A DNA stretch of 64,000 bases, from the NCBI GenBank assembly GCA_020848745.1, contig JADLHM010000092.1, forward strand, positions 21,406-85,405. Reading direction: 5' to 3'. Shown one piece after another: positions 17,765-26,377 of the stretch. The position numbers and the translations under genes were made by a program. Each line of letters opens with the position of its first letter. Positions within the stretch are counted from its first letter, which is position 1. The notes under the pieces were generated by a model. That model saw only the letters and a program-made list of their open reading frames with translations, was not told where the DNA came from and searched no databases. This DNA is from Deltaproteobacteria bacterium. Lineage in GTDB: Bacteria; Desulfobacterota; Binatia; UTPRO1.

Positions 17765-18861
17765 AGAACCTCGGAGCCCGCGCGCGCCCGGCGCCGCCCG
17801 CTCCCGAGCCAGCCGCGGCGGCGGAAGAACCCCAGCATGCCGAGCGCTGTCGCCACCATGACGGCGAGCACCACGAAGTAGCCGACCGGCGAGCGCAGCT
17901 CGGGCATGTTCTCGAAGTTCATGCCGTAGATGCCGGCGATGAAGGTGAGCGGGATGAAGACGCTCGACATGAGCGTCAGCACCTTCATCACCTCGTTGGT
18001 GCGATGGCCGATCGTCGAGAGGTGCAGCTCCGAGAGGCCGACCGCCATCTCGCGCGCCGAGTCGATCATCTCGACGATCTGCGACACGTGATCGAACGTG
18101 TCGCGGAGATAGAGCTGCACCGCCTCGGACACGAAGGGCGTCTTCTCGCGCACGAGCTGGCTCACGGCCTCGCGCTGCGGCCACGCCACCCGCCTGAGCA
18201 CCGCGAGCTGGCGGCGCAGCCGGTGCAGCCGCCCGAGCGCATCGCACTCCGGATCGTCGACGATCTCGTCCTCGAGCGCCTCGAGCTCCTCGGAGATCTG
18301 CTCGGCCAGCGGGTAGTAGTGGTCGATCATCGTGTCGAGGAGCGCGTACGCGAGATAGTCCGGGCCCGAGGACCGCATCGGCCCGAGCCCGGCGCGCAGG
18401 CGTTCGCGGGCGGCATCGAAGAAGCCGAGGAAGCGGACCTGGAAGGTGAGCAGGTGGCGCGGTCCGATCAGCATGCAGACCTGCGGCGTGTCGACGCCAC
18501 CGCCGTCGTCGAGGATCGGCAAGCGCGCGATCACGAGCTGGTGGTTCGGGTACACCTCCGACTTCGCCCGCTGCGGCACGTTCACCGCGTCCTCGAGCGC
18601 GAGCGGGTGGATGTCGAAGATGCTCCCGATCCTCCTGAGCACGACCTCGTCGCCGAGCCCCTGCACGTCGATCCAGCACATCCCGGGCGCGTCGCGAAAC
18701 GCCGCGAGGTCGTCGACGTTCGCGACCTCCACCTCGCGGATGCCGGCGGCGTCGTAGGCCGTCACCTTCAGGCGCGGCGGCGGCGAGCCCGCGGGGATCG
18801 CGAGGGTGCCGGGCCGCGCGCCGATCGGTGGATGGGCCTTGCGGAACATCGCCTCAGACAC
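17761..18861 (-). CDS. corA: CorA-family magnesium/cobalt transporter
   Basis: Forms a pentameric Mg2+ channel in the inner membrane. The 366-residue protein has a large cytoplasmic N-terminal domain and a long stalk helix. Two C-terminal membrane segments (about 295-315 and 330-350) carry the signature YGMNFE between them. The start is taken as GTG overlapping the amidase stop; the ATG four codons later is equally possible. Confidence 0.92.
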   Translation of the reverse strand: MSEAMFRKAHPPIGARPGTLAIPAGSPPPRLKVTAYDAAGIREVEVANVDDLAAFRDAPGMCWIDVQGLGDEVVLRRIGSIFDIHPLALEDAVNVPQRAKSEVYPNHQLVIARLPILDDGGGVDTPQVCMLIGPRHLLTFQVRFLGFFDAARERLRAGLGPMRSSGPDYLAYALLDTMIDHYYPLAEQISEELEALEDEIVDDPECDALGRLHRLRRQLAVLRRVAWPQREAVSQLVREKTPFVSEAVQLYLRDTFDHVSQIVEMIDSAREMAVGLSELHLSTIGHRTNEVMKVLTLMSSVFIPLTFIAGIYGMNFENMPELRSPVGYFVVLAVMVATALGMLGFFRRRGWLGSGRRRARAGSEVL

Positions 18862-20314
18862 CCGAGGGTGGGACGTAGCCCCCGATCACGTCGGCGAGCC
18901 GGCGCGCGAAGTCGATCGTCGTGCGGTCCTCGAGGTACGGACCGACGATCTGGAACCCGACGGGCAGACCGGCCGGCGTGCGGCCGATCGGTACGGCCGT
19001 CGCCGGCAGCAGCGCCATCGTCACGAGCCCGGCCCAGACGATGAGCTCGATGTACGAGCGCTCGAGGCCGTTCACGCGGATCGTGCGCGAGAGCAGCGTA
19101 TCGCCGTGGTCGTGCGCGATCGCGGGCACCGGCCAGATCGGGCAGATCAGGACGTCGAAGCGCGTGAAGAACTCCGCCCAGCCGCGGCGGATCTGCTGGC
19201 GCTCCTCGTCGACCGCGATCCAGTCGCGCGCCGGCAGCGTGACGGCGCGGACGAAGCGGTCGAAGAGGTTCGCGTCGTCGGGCGGCGTCGCGGCGGCGAC
19301 GCGCGCCAGCTCCGCCACCTCCTCCACGGTCATGCCGCCCGAGAGGATCGGCCAGAGGAGCTTCTCGTAGAGGCGGTGCACCACGCCGAGATCCGCGACC
19401 GGCCGCGCCCGTTCGTCGACCGCGACGCCCGCCGAGCGCAGCGCCGCCACCGTCGCGGCGCCGTGCGCCCGCACCTCGGCGTCGACCGGGCCGAAGGGAT
19501 CGTCCATCCACACCGCGACGCGGTAGTCGCGCAGCGCGTGCCGGCGGGGCGGCGGGAGCGTGAGGCGCCAGCCCGCAGCGTCCGCCGCATCGGGACCGGC
19601 GAGCACGTCGAGGAGGAGCGCCAGGTCGTCGGCGCTCCGCGCCAAGGGGCCCATCACCCCGAGATCGTACTCGCCGAGCGCGCCCGGCGGCCCGGGAATG
19701 TGGCCGCGCGACGGGACGATCCCGTGGGTCGGCTTGTGGCCGTAGATGCCGCAGCAATGGGCCGGACAGCGGATCGAGCCTCCGATGTCGCTGCCGATCT
19801 CCGCGCCCGCGAGCCCGGCGGCGATCGCGACCGCCGCGCCGCCCGAAGACCCGCCGCAGGTGCGCTCGAGGTTCCATGGATTCCGCGTGATGCCGAAGAT
19901 CGGGTTGTAGGTCTGGACGTCCGCCGCGTAGGTCGGGGTATTCGTCTTCCCGAAGATGATGGCGCCCGCGGCACGCGCGCGCTCGACGACCGTCGCGTCG
20001 GAGCCCGGGATGTAGCCCGAGAGCAGCGTCGCCCCCGCCGTCGTGCGGAGGCCCGCGGTCTCGAGCGTGTCCTTGATGGTCATCGGCAGCCCGTGAAGCG
20101 GCCCGAGCGTCGCGATGCCGCGCCTGCGCGCGGTGTCGGCGGCATCGGCGGCGCGGCGCGCCCGTTCCACGTCGAGGGTCACGACGGCGTTGAGGGCGCC
20201 GTTCAGCCGCTCGACGCGCGCCAGGTAGTGGTCGAGGAGCTCCCGGGCGCCGAGGTCGCCCTTCTTGAGCGCGGCGACGAGCTCGACGGCGGGGCGGAGG
20301 GCGAGGTCGGTCAT
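18854..20314 (-). CDS. Amidase signature family hydrolase
   Basis: A 486-residue amidase with the Ser-cisSer-Lys triad: K81 in LPMTIKDTLETAG, the cis-serine in CGGSSGGAA (about 156-157) and the nucleophile S180 in SDIGGSIRCPA. Length fits a stand-alone amidase rather than GatA; no gatB or gatC is nearby. The ATG chosen begins the conserved domain and is preceded by GGAAG. The frame stays open upstream through a separate nucleotidyltransferase remnant. It overlaps the start of corA. Confidence 0.88.
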   Translation of the reverse strand: MTDLALRPAVELVAALKKGDLGARELLDHYLARVERLNGALNAVVTLDVERARRAADAADTARRRGIATLGPLHGLPMTIKDTLETAGLRTTAGATLLSGYIPGSDATVVERARAAGAIIFGKTNTPTYAADVQTYNPIFGITRNPWNLERTCGGSSGGAAVAIAAGLAGAEIGSDIGGSIRCPAHCCGIYGHKPTHGIVPSRGHIPGPPGALGEYDLGVMGPLARSADDLALLLDVLAGPDAADAAGWRLTLPPPRRHALRDYRVAVWMDDPFGPVDAEVRAHGAATVAALRSAGVAVDERARPVADLGVVHRLYEKLLWPILSGGMTVEEVAELARVAAATPPDDANLFDRFVRAVTLPARDWIAVDEERQQIRRGWAEFFTRFDVLICPIWPVPAIAHDHGDTLLSRTIRVNGLERSYIELIVWAGLVTMALLPATAVPIGRTPAGLPVGFQIVGPYLEDRTTIDFARRLADVIGGYVPPSGV

Positions 20315-20380
20315 GGGTCGCTTCCGTAGCAAAGCGGCGGCCGAGGGGACAGTGCGTGCGGAGCCGACGCACCACGAGCG

Positions 20381-20650
20381 CAACGACTCAGGCACCCACT
20401 CGATGCCCCCGGCGACGTCAGCAGCATCGAGGGCATCGGCGCCGGCCAGCCAGGGCGCCATGTCGAGCGCGCGCCCGTTGGCCTCGACTTCCCATCGCCG
20501 GCGCGCCTCGGGGTCACGATCGACGAGCGCGCGGCCCTCGCGCACGATCCGGCCGACCAATGCAGGAGCAGCCGATCCGAGATCCACTACGTCCACGGGC
20601 GTCCCCTCCGCCGAGGTGCGCGCCGGCATCTGATCGCAGCATTGCCCCAC
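20381..20650 (-). pseudogene. C-terminal remnant of a MntA-type nucleotidyltransferase
   Basis: About 80 residues in frame upstream of the amidase read VDVVDLGSAAPALVGRIVR, then GRALVDRDPEARRRWE. This is the characteristic C-terminal half of MNT (MntA antitoxin) proteins, where DVVDL precedes a P-x-L-x-x-x-I/V-x-x-x-G pattern and a DP-EARRRFE-like segment. The catalytic GS-x10-DxD half is absent, and the sequence upstream belongs to a divergent gene. It is probably a decayed toxin-antitoxin gene whose frame now runs into the amidase without a stop. Confidence 0.6.
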
Positions 20651-20743
20651 ACGCGCGTGTCACCACGTGATTCATCCGGGTCTCGTCCTCGTGAGGTGAT
20701 CGGAGCCTTCGCGGCGTCCGGCGTCGCTGCTATGGTGACCCGC

Positions 20744-20935
20744 ATGGACGCATTACGTCGCGATGCCCTCGAACGTGCGCGTCGCACCCCACCGGAGGTG
20801 CGGGCCGCCCAGGCCCTCCAGGCAATACGTCTGGGCATTCGCCTTCGTCGCGCCGCTCTTCGGGTACGTCATCCCGACGCGTCGGACGAGGCGATCGAAG
20901 CGCTCTTGCGCCGTTGGCTGTCCCGTGACGCTTGA
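20744..20935 (+). CDS. Small helical companion of a nucleotidyltransferase
   Basis: A 63-residue, highly charged and probably all-helical protein (MDALRRDALERARRTPPEV at the start; RHPDASDEAIEALLRRWLSR at the end). It resembles short proteins commonly encoded just before AbiEii-like nucleotidyltransferase genes; the function is unknown. It overlaps the next gene by 11 nt, so both are probably translated together. An upstream ATG four codons earlier is possible. Confidence 0.65.
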   Translation: MDALRRDALERARRTPPEVRAAQALQAIRLGIRLRRAALRVRHPDASDEAIEALLRRWLSRDA

Positions 20936-21524
20936 AACTCCCGAGGTCGTCCTGGCGGATGTCGCGCATCGCCTGGAAGGGCGCGGGGTGGCGTTCGCAC
21001 TCGTCGGAGGCCTCGCCGTTTCCATTCGCAGCGAGGTCCGCTTTACCCGCGACGTCGATCTCGCGGTCGCCGTCGCCGGTGACGACGACATGGAAGCCCT
21101 GGTTCACCACCTGCGCGGGGTGGGCTACCGTTCGGTCGCCGTCGTAGAGCACGAAGTCCGCCGACGGCTGGCGACCGCACGCCTGGAATCGCCGACGGGG
21201 ATGCTGGTCGATCTCATCGCTGCATCGTGCGGAATCGAAGCGGAGGTCGTAGCGCGGGCCGAGCGTATCTCCATCGAGGGTGCCGGCACCATCCCCGTTG
21301 CGCGCCCCGAGGAGCTCCTGGCCATGAAGATCCTCTCGATGACCGAGCAGCGGCTGCAGGACCGTCTCGACGCGATCAACCTCGTGCTCGCCAATCCGAC
21401 GCTCGAGCTCGCCGAGGTGCGAGCCCTCCTTGCCCTCATCACGTCGCGCGGCTACGAGCGCGGCCAGGATCTGTCCGCCAAGCTTGACGAGCTACTCGCC
21501 GCGGCCCGCGCCCACACTACCTGA
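20925..21524 (+). CDS. AbiEii-like nucleotidyltransferase fold protein
   Basis: A 199-residue protein beginning at GTG inside the end of the preceding small gene. It contains FALVGGLAVSIRSEVRFTRD followed by DVDLAVAV, matching the GG-x-A-x-R-x-T-x-D-x-D pattern of AbiEii/DUF1814-type nucleotidyltransferases. A conserved PEELLAMKILSM and RLQDRLDAINLV helix region follows. The small upstream gene plus this gene looks like a toxin-antitoxin-like or defence pair, but the partner is not AbiEi. Function remains unproven. Confidence 0.72.
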   Translation: MTLETPEVVLADVAHRLEGRGVAFALVGGLAVSIRSEVRFTRDVDLAVAVAGDDDMEALVHHLRGVGYRSVAVVEHEVRRRLATARLESPTGMLVDLIAASCGIEAEVVARAERISIEGAGTIPVARPEELLAMKILSMTEQRLQDRLDAINLVLANPTLELAEVRALLALITSRGYERGQDLSAKLDELLAAARAHTT

Positions 21525-21608
21525 GGTCGGAGATCGGCGACGAGCCGTTCGCACCATCATTTCGCGCCGGCTCGAAAGCGGCTCGACCGGACCCGGAACC
21601 CGCGAGAC

Positions 21609-22007
21609 TCACCCGGACCGGAACCGGCGGGGTGGAGGCACCGCCGGAGCCGAGCTGATCACGGCCACCCACTCGGACATGGCTACCTGCAGGAGCGACG
21701 ACGGTTGCGCGCGCAGGGTCCGCCACTCGGCGGGTGTGTAGATCATCAGATCCATCGGCGGCAGACCTTTGCCGAGGCCGGGAACGTCACGAAATCGATC
21801 GGGGAACGTCCGCGACGACGGCGCGACGAGGATCAGATCGATGTCGCTCTCGGCCGAGGCCTCGTCACGCGCGTAGCTTCCGAAGAGGTACGCTTCCGTC
21901 ACGCACGCCGGCAAACGCCGGCGCAGCTTCGCCAAGAGCGCGGCGCGAGACACCGGAGACGGCCGCCTCCACGCCACCGCGGCCGATCGCTTCACGGAGG
22001 TGATCAC
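21609..22007 (-). CDS. MNT-type nucleotidyltransferase domain protein
   Basis: A 132-residue protein with the nucleotidyltransferase core YLFGSYARDEASAESDIDLI, the GS-x10-DxD metal-binding motif of minimal nucleotidyltransferases. It starts at GTG behind AGGAGG. MNT proteins usually pair with a HEPN toxin, which they AMPylate; no HEPN gene adjoins this copy. It may be an orphan antitoxin or have a partner elsewhere. Confidence 0.7.
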   Translation of the reverse strand: MITSVKRSAAVAWRRPSPVSRAALLAKLRRRLPACVTEAYLFGSYARDEASAESDIDLILVAPSSRTFPDRFRDVPGLGKGLPPMDLMIYTPAEWRTLRAQPSSLLQVAMSEWVAVISSAPAVPPPRRFRSG

Positions 22008-22069
22008 CTACCTCCTTTCGCGAGTGCTTTCTTGGCCGCGGCATGACCAATCGTTGACGCGGTTCTCCG

Positions 22070-22480
22070 TCACGCCTGCGGGACTATCACGCCGCCACGC
22101 CCGCCCCAACGGTGTACCCGCCGCTCTCCGCGTGCGGACACCGGTACCGTCGCCGCCGTCAGCAGCACGACGCGCGGCTTCTCCTTGCCGTCGCCGATCA
22201 CGACCACGCTCGGTACCGTCACGAGCGCCCGGCCAAGGAACCGCGGCGTGTGGCGGACCGGGAAGCCGGCGGTGAACGCGTAGCCGGCACGCGGCAGCGC
22301 GACCGCGCGGAGACCGAGGACGCGCTCGGCCCGGCGCCGCGGTGTGGCCGTCCAACGATCGAAAACGGTAGCTCGTGGTCGGATCGTGGAATCGGGCAGA
22401 GGAGGACGCCGCGTGGGCTCATCTCCAGCGGGAACGCTAGTCCTCGTCCCCTTTCCGTTCTCGGATCTCTCGCGCTCCAA
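22070..22480 (-). CDS. Hypothetical protein, doubtful
   Basis: A 136-residue open frame in an otherwise empty 620-nt gap between the MNT gene and the small membrane peptide. The middle (about 55-105: RVLGLRAVALPRAGYAF, ALVTVPSVVVIGDGKEKPRV) has protein-like hydrophobic periodicity and composition, but I recognise no family and no clear ribosome site. In this GC-rich DNA an open frame of this length can occur by chance. Confidence 0.3.
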   Translation of the reverse strand: MERERSENGKGTRTSVPAGDEPTRRPPLPDSTIRPRATVFDRWTATPRRRAERVLGLRAVALPRAGYAFTAGFPVRHTPRFLGRALVTVPSVVVIGDGKEKPRVVLLTAATVPVSARGERRVHRWGGRGGVIVPQA

Positions 22481-22630
22481 GCTGCGTGCACTACGCGACG
22501 CGCCCGAGAAGGCGGCCTGAAACCCGCCCCTTCGAGCTCGCCGGAATAGGCTCGAACCGGCGCACGCGGTGCCGTCGTCAGCTCGCGAAGGAGCGCGAGG
22601 ATCTCCGACGGACGACCCTGCCCCCTCCCG

Positions 22631-22750
22631 TCAGCCGAGGCGGAGCAGGTTCACGAGCAGGCTCGAGAAGACGACCACGTAGACGACGAGCCAGAACATC
22701 GTGAGCGGCCAGGGAGCCGGCGTGTCGAGACGACGCGGTGCGGCGGTCAT
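22631..22750 (-). CDS. Putative 39-residue single-pass membrane peptide
   Basis: ATG to TGA gives a 39-residue peptide with a short Pro-containing N-terminus (MTAAPRRLDTPAPWPL). One strongly hydrophobic helix (MFWLVVYVVVFSSLLVNLL, residues 18-36) ends in RLG. Such composition in GC-rich DNA is unlikely from a random frame, and it resembles tiny subunits of membrane complexes. No Shine-Dalgarno sequence is evident. Function unknown. Confidence 0.45.
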   Translation of the reverse strand: MTAAPRRLDTPAPWPLTMFWLVVYVVVFSSLLVNLLRLG

Positions 22751-22920
22751 GCGGGCTGGGGTAGGCAAGGCGCGTGCCATACCCAAGACCGTGGAAACAC
22801 GGCATTCATGATTCGGGGGATTCCGAACCCCGAGAAGAATCGCCCCGCGGGGTCGCGCCGCTGGGAAAGCCGGTCCGATCCGCGCTCGCGCGGGCGGCTC
22901 CGCCCGGATAGAAGGCGCCC

Positions 22921-23430
22921 GTGCTCCGTCACGGACCGGGTCGTTCCGCCCTCGCGGTCGCCGCCGCGCTCGCCCTCGCCGGCGGCTGCGCTCGCCCCGG
23001 CCGCTTCGATCCGACGCGCCTCGACCCGACGAGCCCGGCCTCCCTGGCCGCCGCCGCCGAGGACTTCCGCGCCGCGTGCGCGCCCTGCCACGGCGCCGAC
23101 GCGCGCGGCACGGGCCCGGTCGCCGCGAGCCTGCGCCAGCCGCCGACGGATCTCACGCTGCTCGCGACGCGCCGCGGCGGGATCTTCCCGTTCGACGACA
23201 CGGTGGCGGTGATCGCCGGCGAGCGCGCGATCGACGCGCACGGTACTCGCGTGATGCCGATCTGGAGCTTCCGGCTCGGCGGCGGCGACGCGGCCTCGGC
23301 GGTCGCGTCGATCGACGCGCAGCGCCGGGTCGACATGCTCGCCCGCTACCTCGCGACGCTGCAGCGCCCGGCGCCGCCGCCGACCCCGACGAAGCCTTCC
23401 GCGCCGCCGCGGGCGCGCACGTCGCGCTGA
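22921..23430 (+). CDS. Monohaem c-type cytochrome lipoprotein
   Basis: A 169-residue exported electron carrier. The N-terminus is a signal peptide with a lipobox (LAGGC), so it is probably membrane-anchored in the periplasm. One CXXCH haem site (CAPCHGADARGTGP, about residue 53) is present. A likely axial Met lies in GTRVMPIW. The C-terminus is Pro/Ala/Arg-rich. It starts at GTG. Resembles the small cytochromes that accompany oxidases or dehydrogenases. Confidence 0.82.
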   Translation: MLRHGPGRSALAVAAALALAGGCARPGRFDPTRLDPTSPASLAAAAEDFRAACAPCHGADARGTGPVAASLRQPPTDLTLLATRRGGIFPFDDTVAVIAGERAIDAHGTRVMPIWSFRLGGGDAASAVASIDAQRRVDMLARYLATLQRPAPPPTPTKPSAPPRARTSR

Positions 23431-23450
23431 CGCGGTCCGCCGGCCGCGAC

Positions 23451-24956
23451 TCAGAACCCGTAGCGGATGATCTCCGGGTGCGCGTTCGCGTACGCGCACG
23501 CGAAATCGAGCTGGGCCCGGCTCTGGGCGTGGATCTCGAAGAGCGCCTCGCCGCGCGTCACGACGTCCCCGAGCGTCCGCAGGAGCTTCACCCCGGCGAC
23601 GACGTTCGCGGGGGCGCCGGCGCGCTTCGCGACCCGCGCGATCTCCCAGCAGTCGATCTCGGCGATGCGGCCGTCGGCGGGCGCCGGGACGATCGCCCGA
23701 TGCTGCGCCTCGGGCGGGAACGCGCGCCGCCCCTGCACGTCCACGATGCGCTCGAAGGCGGCGGCCGCGGCGCCCGAGTCGAGCGCCTGCTGCGCGGCGT
23801 GATAGCCGCCGGCCGCGGGCACCGCGCCGACCATCTCGAGGAGATGCGCGGCGAGGTACAGCGCCTTCTCGCGGAGGTCGCGCGGCGCGCTGCCGTCGCG
23901 CCGCAGCACGGCCAGCACGTCGAGCGCCTCCAGGCGCGGGCCGATGCCGCGGCCGATCGGGCCGCGCGCCTCGGTGACGAGCGTGTCGACGCGGAGCTCG
24001 ATCGCCTCCGCGACCACGCGGAAGAGCGCCGCCAGATGCTCGGCGGCGACGTGGTCGCGGACCTTGGCGGTCGGGCCCACGGGAATGTCGATCAGCACGT
24101 GGGTCGCGCCGGCGGTCTTCTTCTTGGCGAGGATCGACGCCACCATCTGCGGCTCGGTGTCGATCTCCATCGGCCGCTCGACGGTGATCAGGATGTCGTC
24201 GGCGGGCGCGAGGTCGAGCGCCCCGCCCCACGCGATGCAGGCGCCCGCCCGCTCGACGACCCGGTGCAGCTCGGCCGGCGGCAGCGCGACCTCGGCGAGG
24301 AGCGCCATGGTGTCGGCGGTGCCGGCCGGGCTGGTGATCGCGCGCGACGAGGTCTTCGGGATCGTGACGCCGAGCGCGGCGAGGATCGGCACGACGATCA
24401 TGGTCGTGCGGTGGCCGGGAATGCCGCCGATGCAATGCTTGTCGGCGATGGGTCCGCGGCCGAAGTCGAGGCTCCGGCCGCGCGCGATCATGGCGCGGGT
24501 GAAATCGACGATCTCCCGCTCGTCGAGCGTCCGCAGCGCGCACGCCAGCACGAACATCGCGAGCTCGACCCGCGAGTAGCGGTGGCGGACGACGTCGCCG
24601 AGGATGGCGTCGAATCCGGCCCGGTCGAGCCGCTCACCACGGAGCTTCGCGCGCACGAGATCGACGCTGCGGGGCGCCGGCGCGATCGTCGCGTCGACGG
24701 GCGCGCCCTCCGGAAGCCCGAGGTCGCGGAATGCGACGTCCGAAAGCCCGATCTCGTCGGGCGCGATGAGCGCGTCGCGACAGAAGTTGAGGGTGCCCGT
24801 GAGCTCGCGCGGCTCGCCGCTCGCGGCGTCGACGCCGGCGACGCGCACGCGGTCGAGCACGTTGAAGCCGAGCGTGCCCGCGCGCACCGCCTCCTCGTGC
24901 ACGAGGACGACGTGCTCGCGCATGGTGTCGATGCAGAGATGCTTCAGTCGGAACAC
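23451..24956 (-). CDS. AMP phosphorylase-type nucleoside/nucleotide phosphorylase
   Basis: A 501-residue member of the thymidine/pyrimidine phosphorylase superfamily, of the long archaeal AMP-phosphorylase type. It has an extra N-terminal domain (about 1-85) before the glycosyltransferase helical and alpha/beta domains. The phosphate-binding motif reads ADKHCIGGIPGHRTTM, close to archaeal AMP phosphorylases rather than to E. coli DeoA. Expected reaction: AMP plus phosphate to adenine and ribose-1,5-bisphosphate; thymidine phosphorolysis is the alternative. It starts at GTG behind GGGAGG, 11 nt after the nuclease gene. Confidence 0.82.
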   Translation of the reverse strand: MFRLKHLCIDTMREHVVLVHEEAVRAGTLGFNVLDRVRVAGVDAASGEPRELTGTLNFCRDALIAPDEIGLSDVAFRDLGLPEGAPVDATIAPAPRSVDLVRAKLRGERLDRAGFDAILGDVVRHRYSRVELAMFVLACALRTLDEREIVDFTRAMIARGRSLDFGRGPIADKHCIGGIPGHRTTMIVVPILAALGVTIPKTSSRAITSPAGTADTMALLAEVALPPAELHRVVERAGACIAWGGALDLAPADDILITVERPMEIDTEPQMVASILAKKKTAGATHVLIDIPVGPTAKVRDHVAAEHLAALFRVVAEAIELRVDTLVTEARGPIGRGIGPRLEALDVLAVLRRDGSAPRDLREKALYLAAHLLEMVGAVPAAGGYHAAQQALDSGAAAAAFERIVDVQGRRAFPPEAQHRAIVPAPADGRIAEIDCWEIARVAKRAGAPANVVAGVKLLRTLGDVVTRGEALFEIHAQSRAQLDFACAYANAHPEIIRYGF

Positions 24957-24967
24957 CCGCCCCTCCC

Positions 24968-26377
24968 TCAATCCACGCGCACGATCTCGAGGTAGCGCGG
25001 CACCGCGGCGGTCCACCCGAGCTGCTGCTCGATGGCGTCGTGGAGGCCCTGTGCCGCCGGCTCCTCGCCGTGTACGACGAAGACGGTCTCGGGCGCGCGC
25101 GGCGCGCGGCGGAGCCACGCGACGATCTCGTCGCGATCCGCGTGCACCGAGAACGCCGGCACCGACGCGACCTCGGCGCGCACGCCAATGTACCGTCCGT
25201 GCATCTTGAGCTCGCGCGCCCCGTCGGCGAGCGCCCGTCCGCGCGTGCCCTCGGCCTGGAAGCCCACCAGCAGGACGGCGTTGCGCTCGTCGGGCAGGCG
25301 GCGCGCCAGGTGGTGCAGCACGCGCCCGCCGCTCGCCATGCCAGACGCCGACACGATGATGCTCGGGCCCCTGGCGTCGTTGATCGCGATCGAGTCCTCG
25401 ACGGTGTGGGCTTCGATCAGGTTTCCGGGGTCGAAGGGATCGCCGTCACCGGCGAAGTCGGGCCGGATCTCGAGGCCGCCCGCGGCGATCGCGCGCCGGT
25501 ACACGTCGAGCGCGGCGAGCGCCATCGGACTGTCGACGTAGACCGGGAGGTTCGGCACCCGCCCCTCGCGGATCAGCCGGCGCAGGTGCAGGAGCAGCAC
25601 CTCGGTGCGATCGACCGCGAACGACGGGATGACGATCGTGCCGCCGCGCGCCGCCGTCCGCGCGATCGTCTCCTCGAACCGCGCGAGCGCGGCGGCGTCC
25701 TCGTGGCGGCGGTCCCCGTACGTCGACTCGATGAGCACGAGGTCGGCGGGCGGCGGGTCGGCCGGCGGATTCAGGATCGGATGGTGCGGCCGGCCGAGGT
25801 CGCCGCTCACGAGGAGCGCCCGCGGCTTCGCCCCCTCGATGGCGAGCAGGACCATCGCCGACCCGAGGATGTGGCCGGCGGGCAGGAAGGTCGCGCGCAC
25901 GCCGGGAGCGATCTCGATACCCTGGAAGAACGCGGCGGCGCGGAACTGGCCGAGCGCGCGCTCGGCGTCGGCGCTCGTGTAGAGCGGGAGCGCCGGCACG
26001 TGCCTCGAGGTGCCGCGCCGATTGGCGTAGCCGGCGTCCTCCTCCTGGAGGTGGGCGCTGTCCGGCAGCACGATGCGCGCGAGGGCGTGCGTGAGATCCG
26101 TCGCGTAGATCGGGCCCCGGAAGCCGTTACGCGCGAGCGCCGGCAGGTAGCCCGAGTGGTCGAGGTGCGCGTGGGTGAGCGCGACGGCGTCGATCGACGC
26201 CGGGTCCACCGGGAACGGGCTCCAGTTGCGGAGCCGGAGAGGCTTCAGGCCCTGGAAGAGGCCGCAGTCGACGAGCACCCGCGCGCGCGGCGTCTCGAGG
26301 AGGAAGCGGCTGCCGGTGACGGTGCCCGTCGCGCCGAGGAACCGCAGGACGGGAGCGGCGGTGCGATCGCGTTTCAT
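24968..26377 (-). CDS. Metallo-beta-lactamase / beta-CASP ribonuclease-like protein
   Basis: A 469-residue protein with the binuclear zinc motif THAHLDHSG (H69, H71, D73, H74), GHILGSA, SGDLGR, a beta-CASP insert (VDSPMALAALDVYR), VSASGMASGGRVLHHL and a C-terminal FSVHADRDE. This is the layout of YSH1/CPSF-type bacterial RNases. It probably cleaves RNA in the cytoplasm. Its ATG overlaps the PRPP-synthetase stop (ATGA) and the phosphorylase gene follows after 11 nt, so the three form an operon. Confidence 0.88.
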   Translation of the reverse strand: MKRDRTAAPVLRFLGATGTVTGSRFLLETPRARVLVDCGLFQGLKPLRLRNWSPFPVDPASIDAVALTHAHLDHSGYLPALARNGFRGPIYATDLTHALARIVLPDSAHLQEEDAGYANRRGTSRHVPALPLYTSADAERALGQFRAAAFFQGIEIAPGVRATFLPAGHILGSAMVLLAIEGAKPRALLVSGDLGRPHHPILNPPADPPPADLVLIESTYGDRRHEDAAALARFEETIARTAARGGTIVIPSFAVDRTEVLLLHLRRLIREGRVPNLPVYVDSPMALAALDVYRRAIAAGGLEIRPDFAGDGDPFDPGNLIEAHTVEDSIAINDARGPSIIVSASGMASGGRVLHHLARRLPDERNAVLLVGFQAEGTRGRALADGARELKMHGRYIGVRAEVASVPAFSVHADRDEIVAWLRRAPRAPETVFVVHGEEPAAQGLHDAIEQQLGWTAAVPRYLEIVRVD

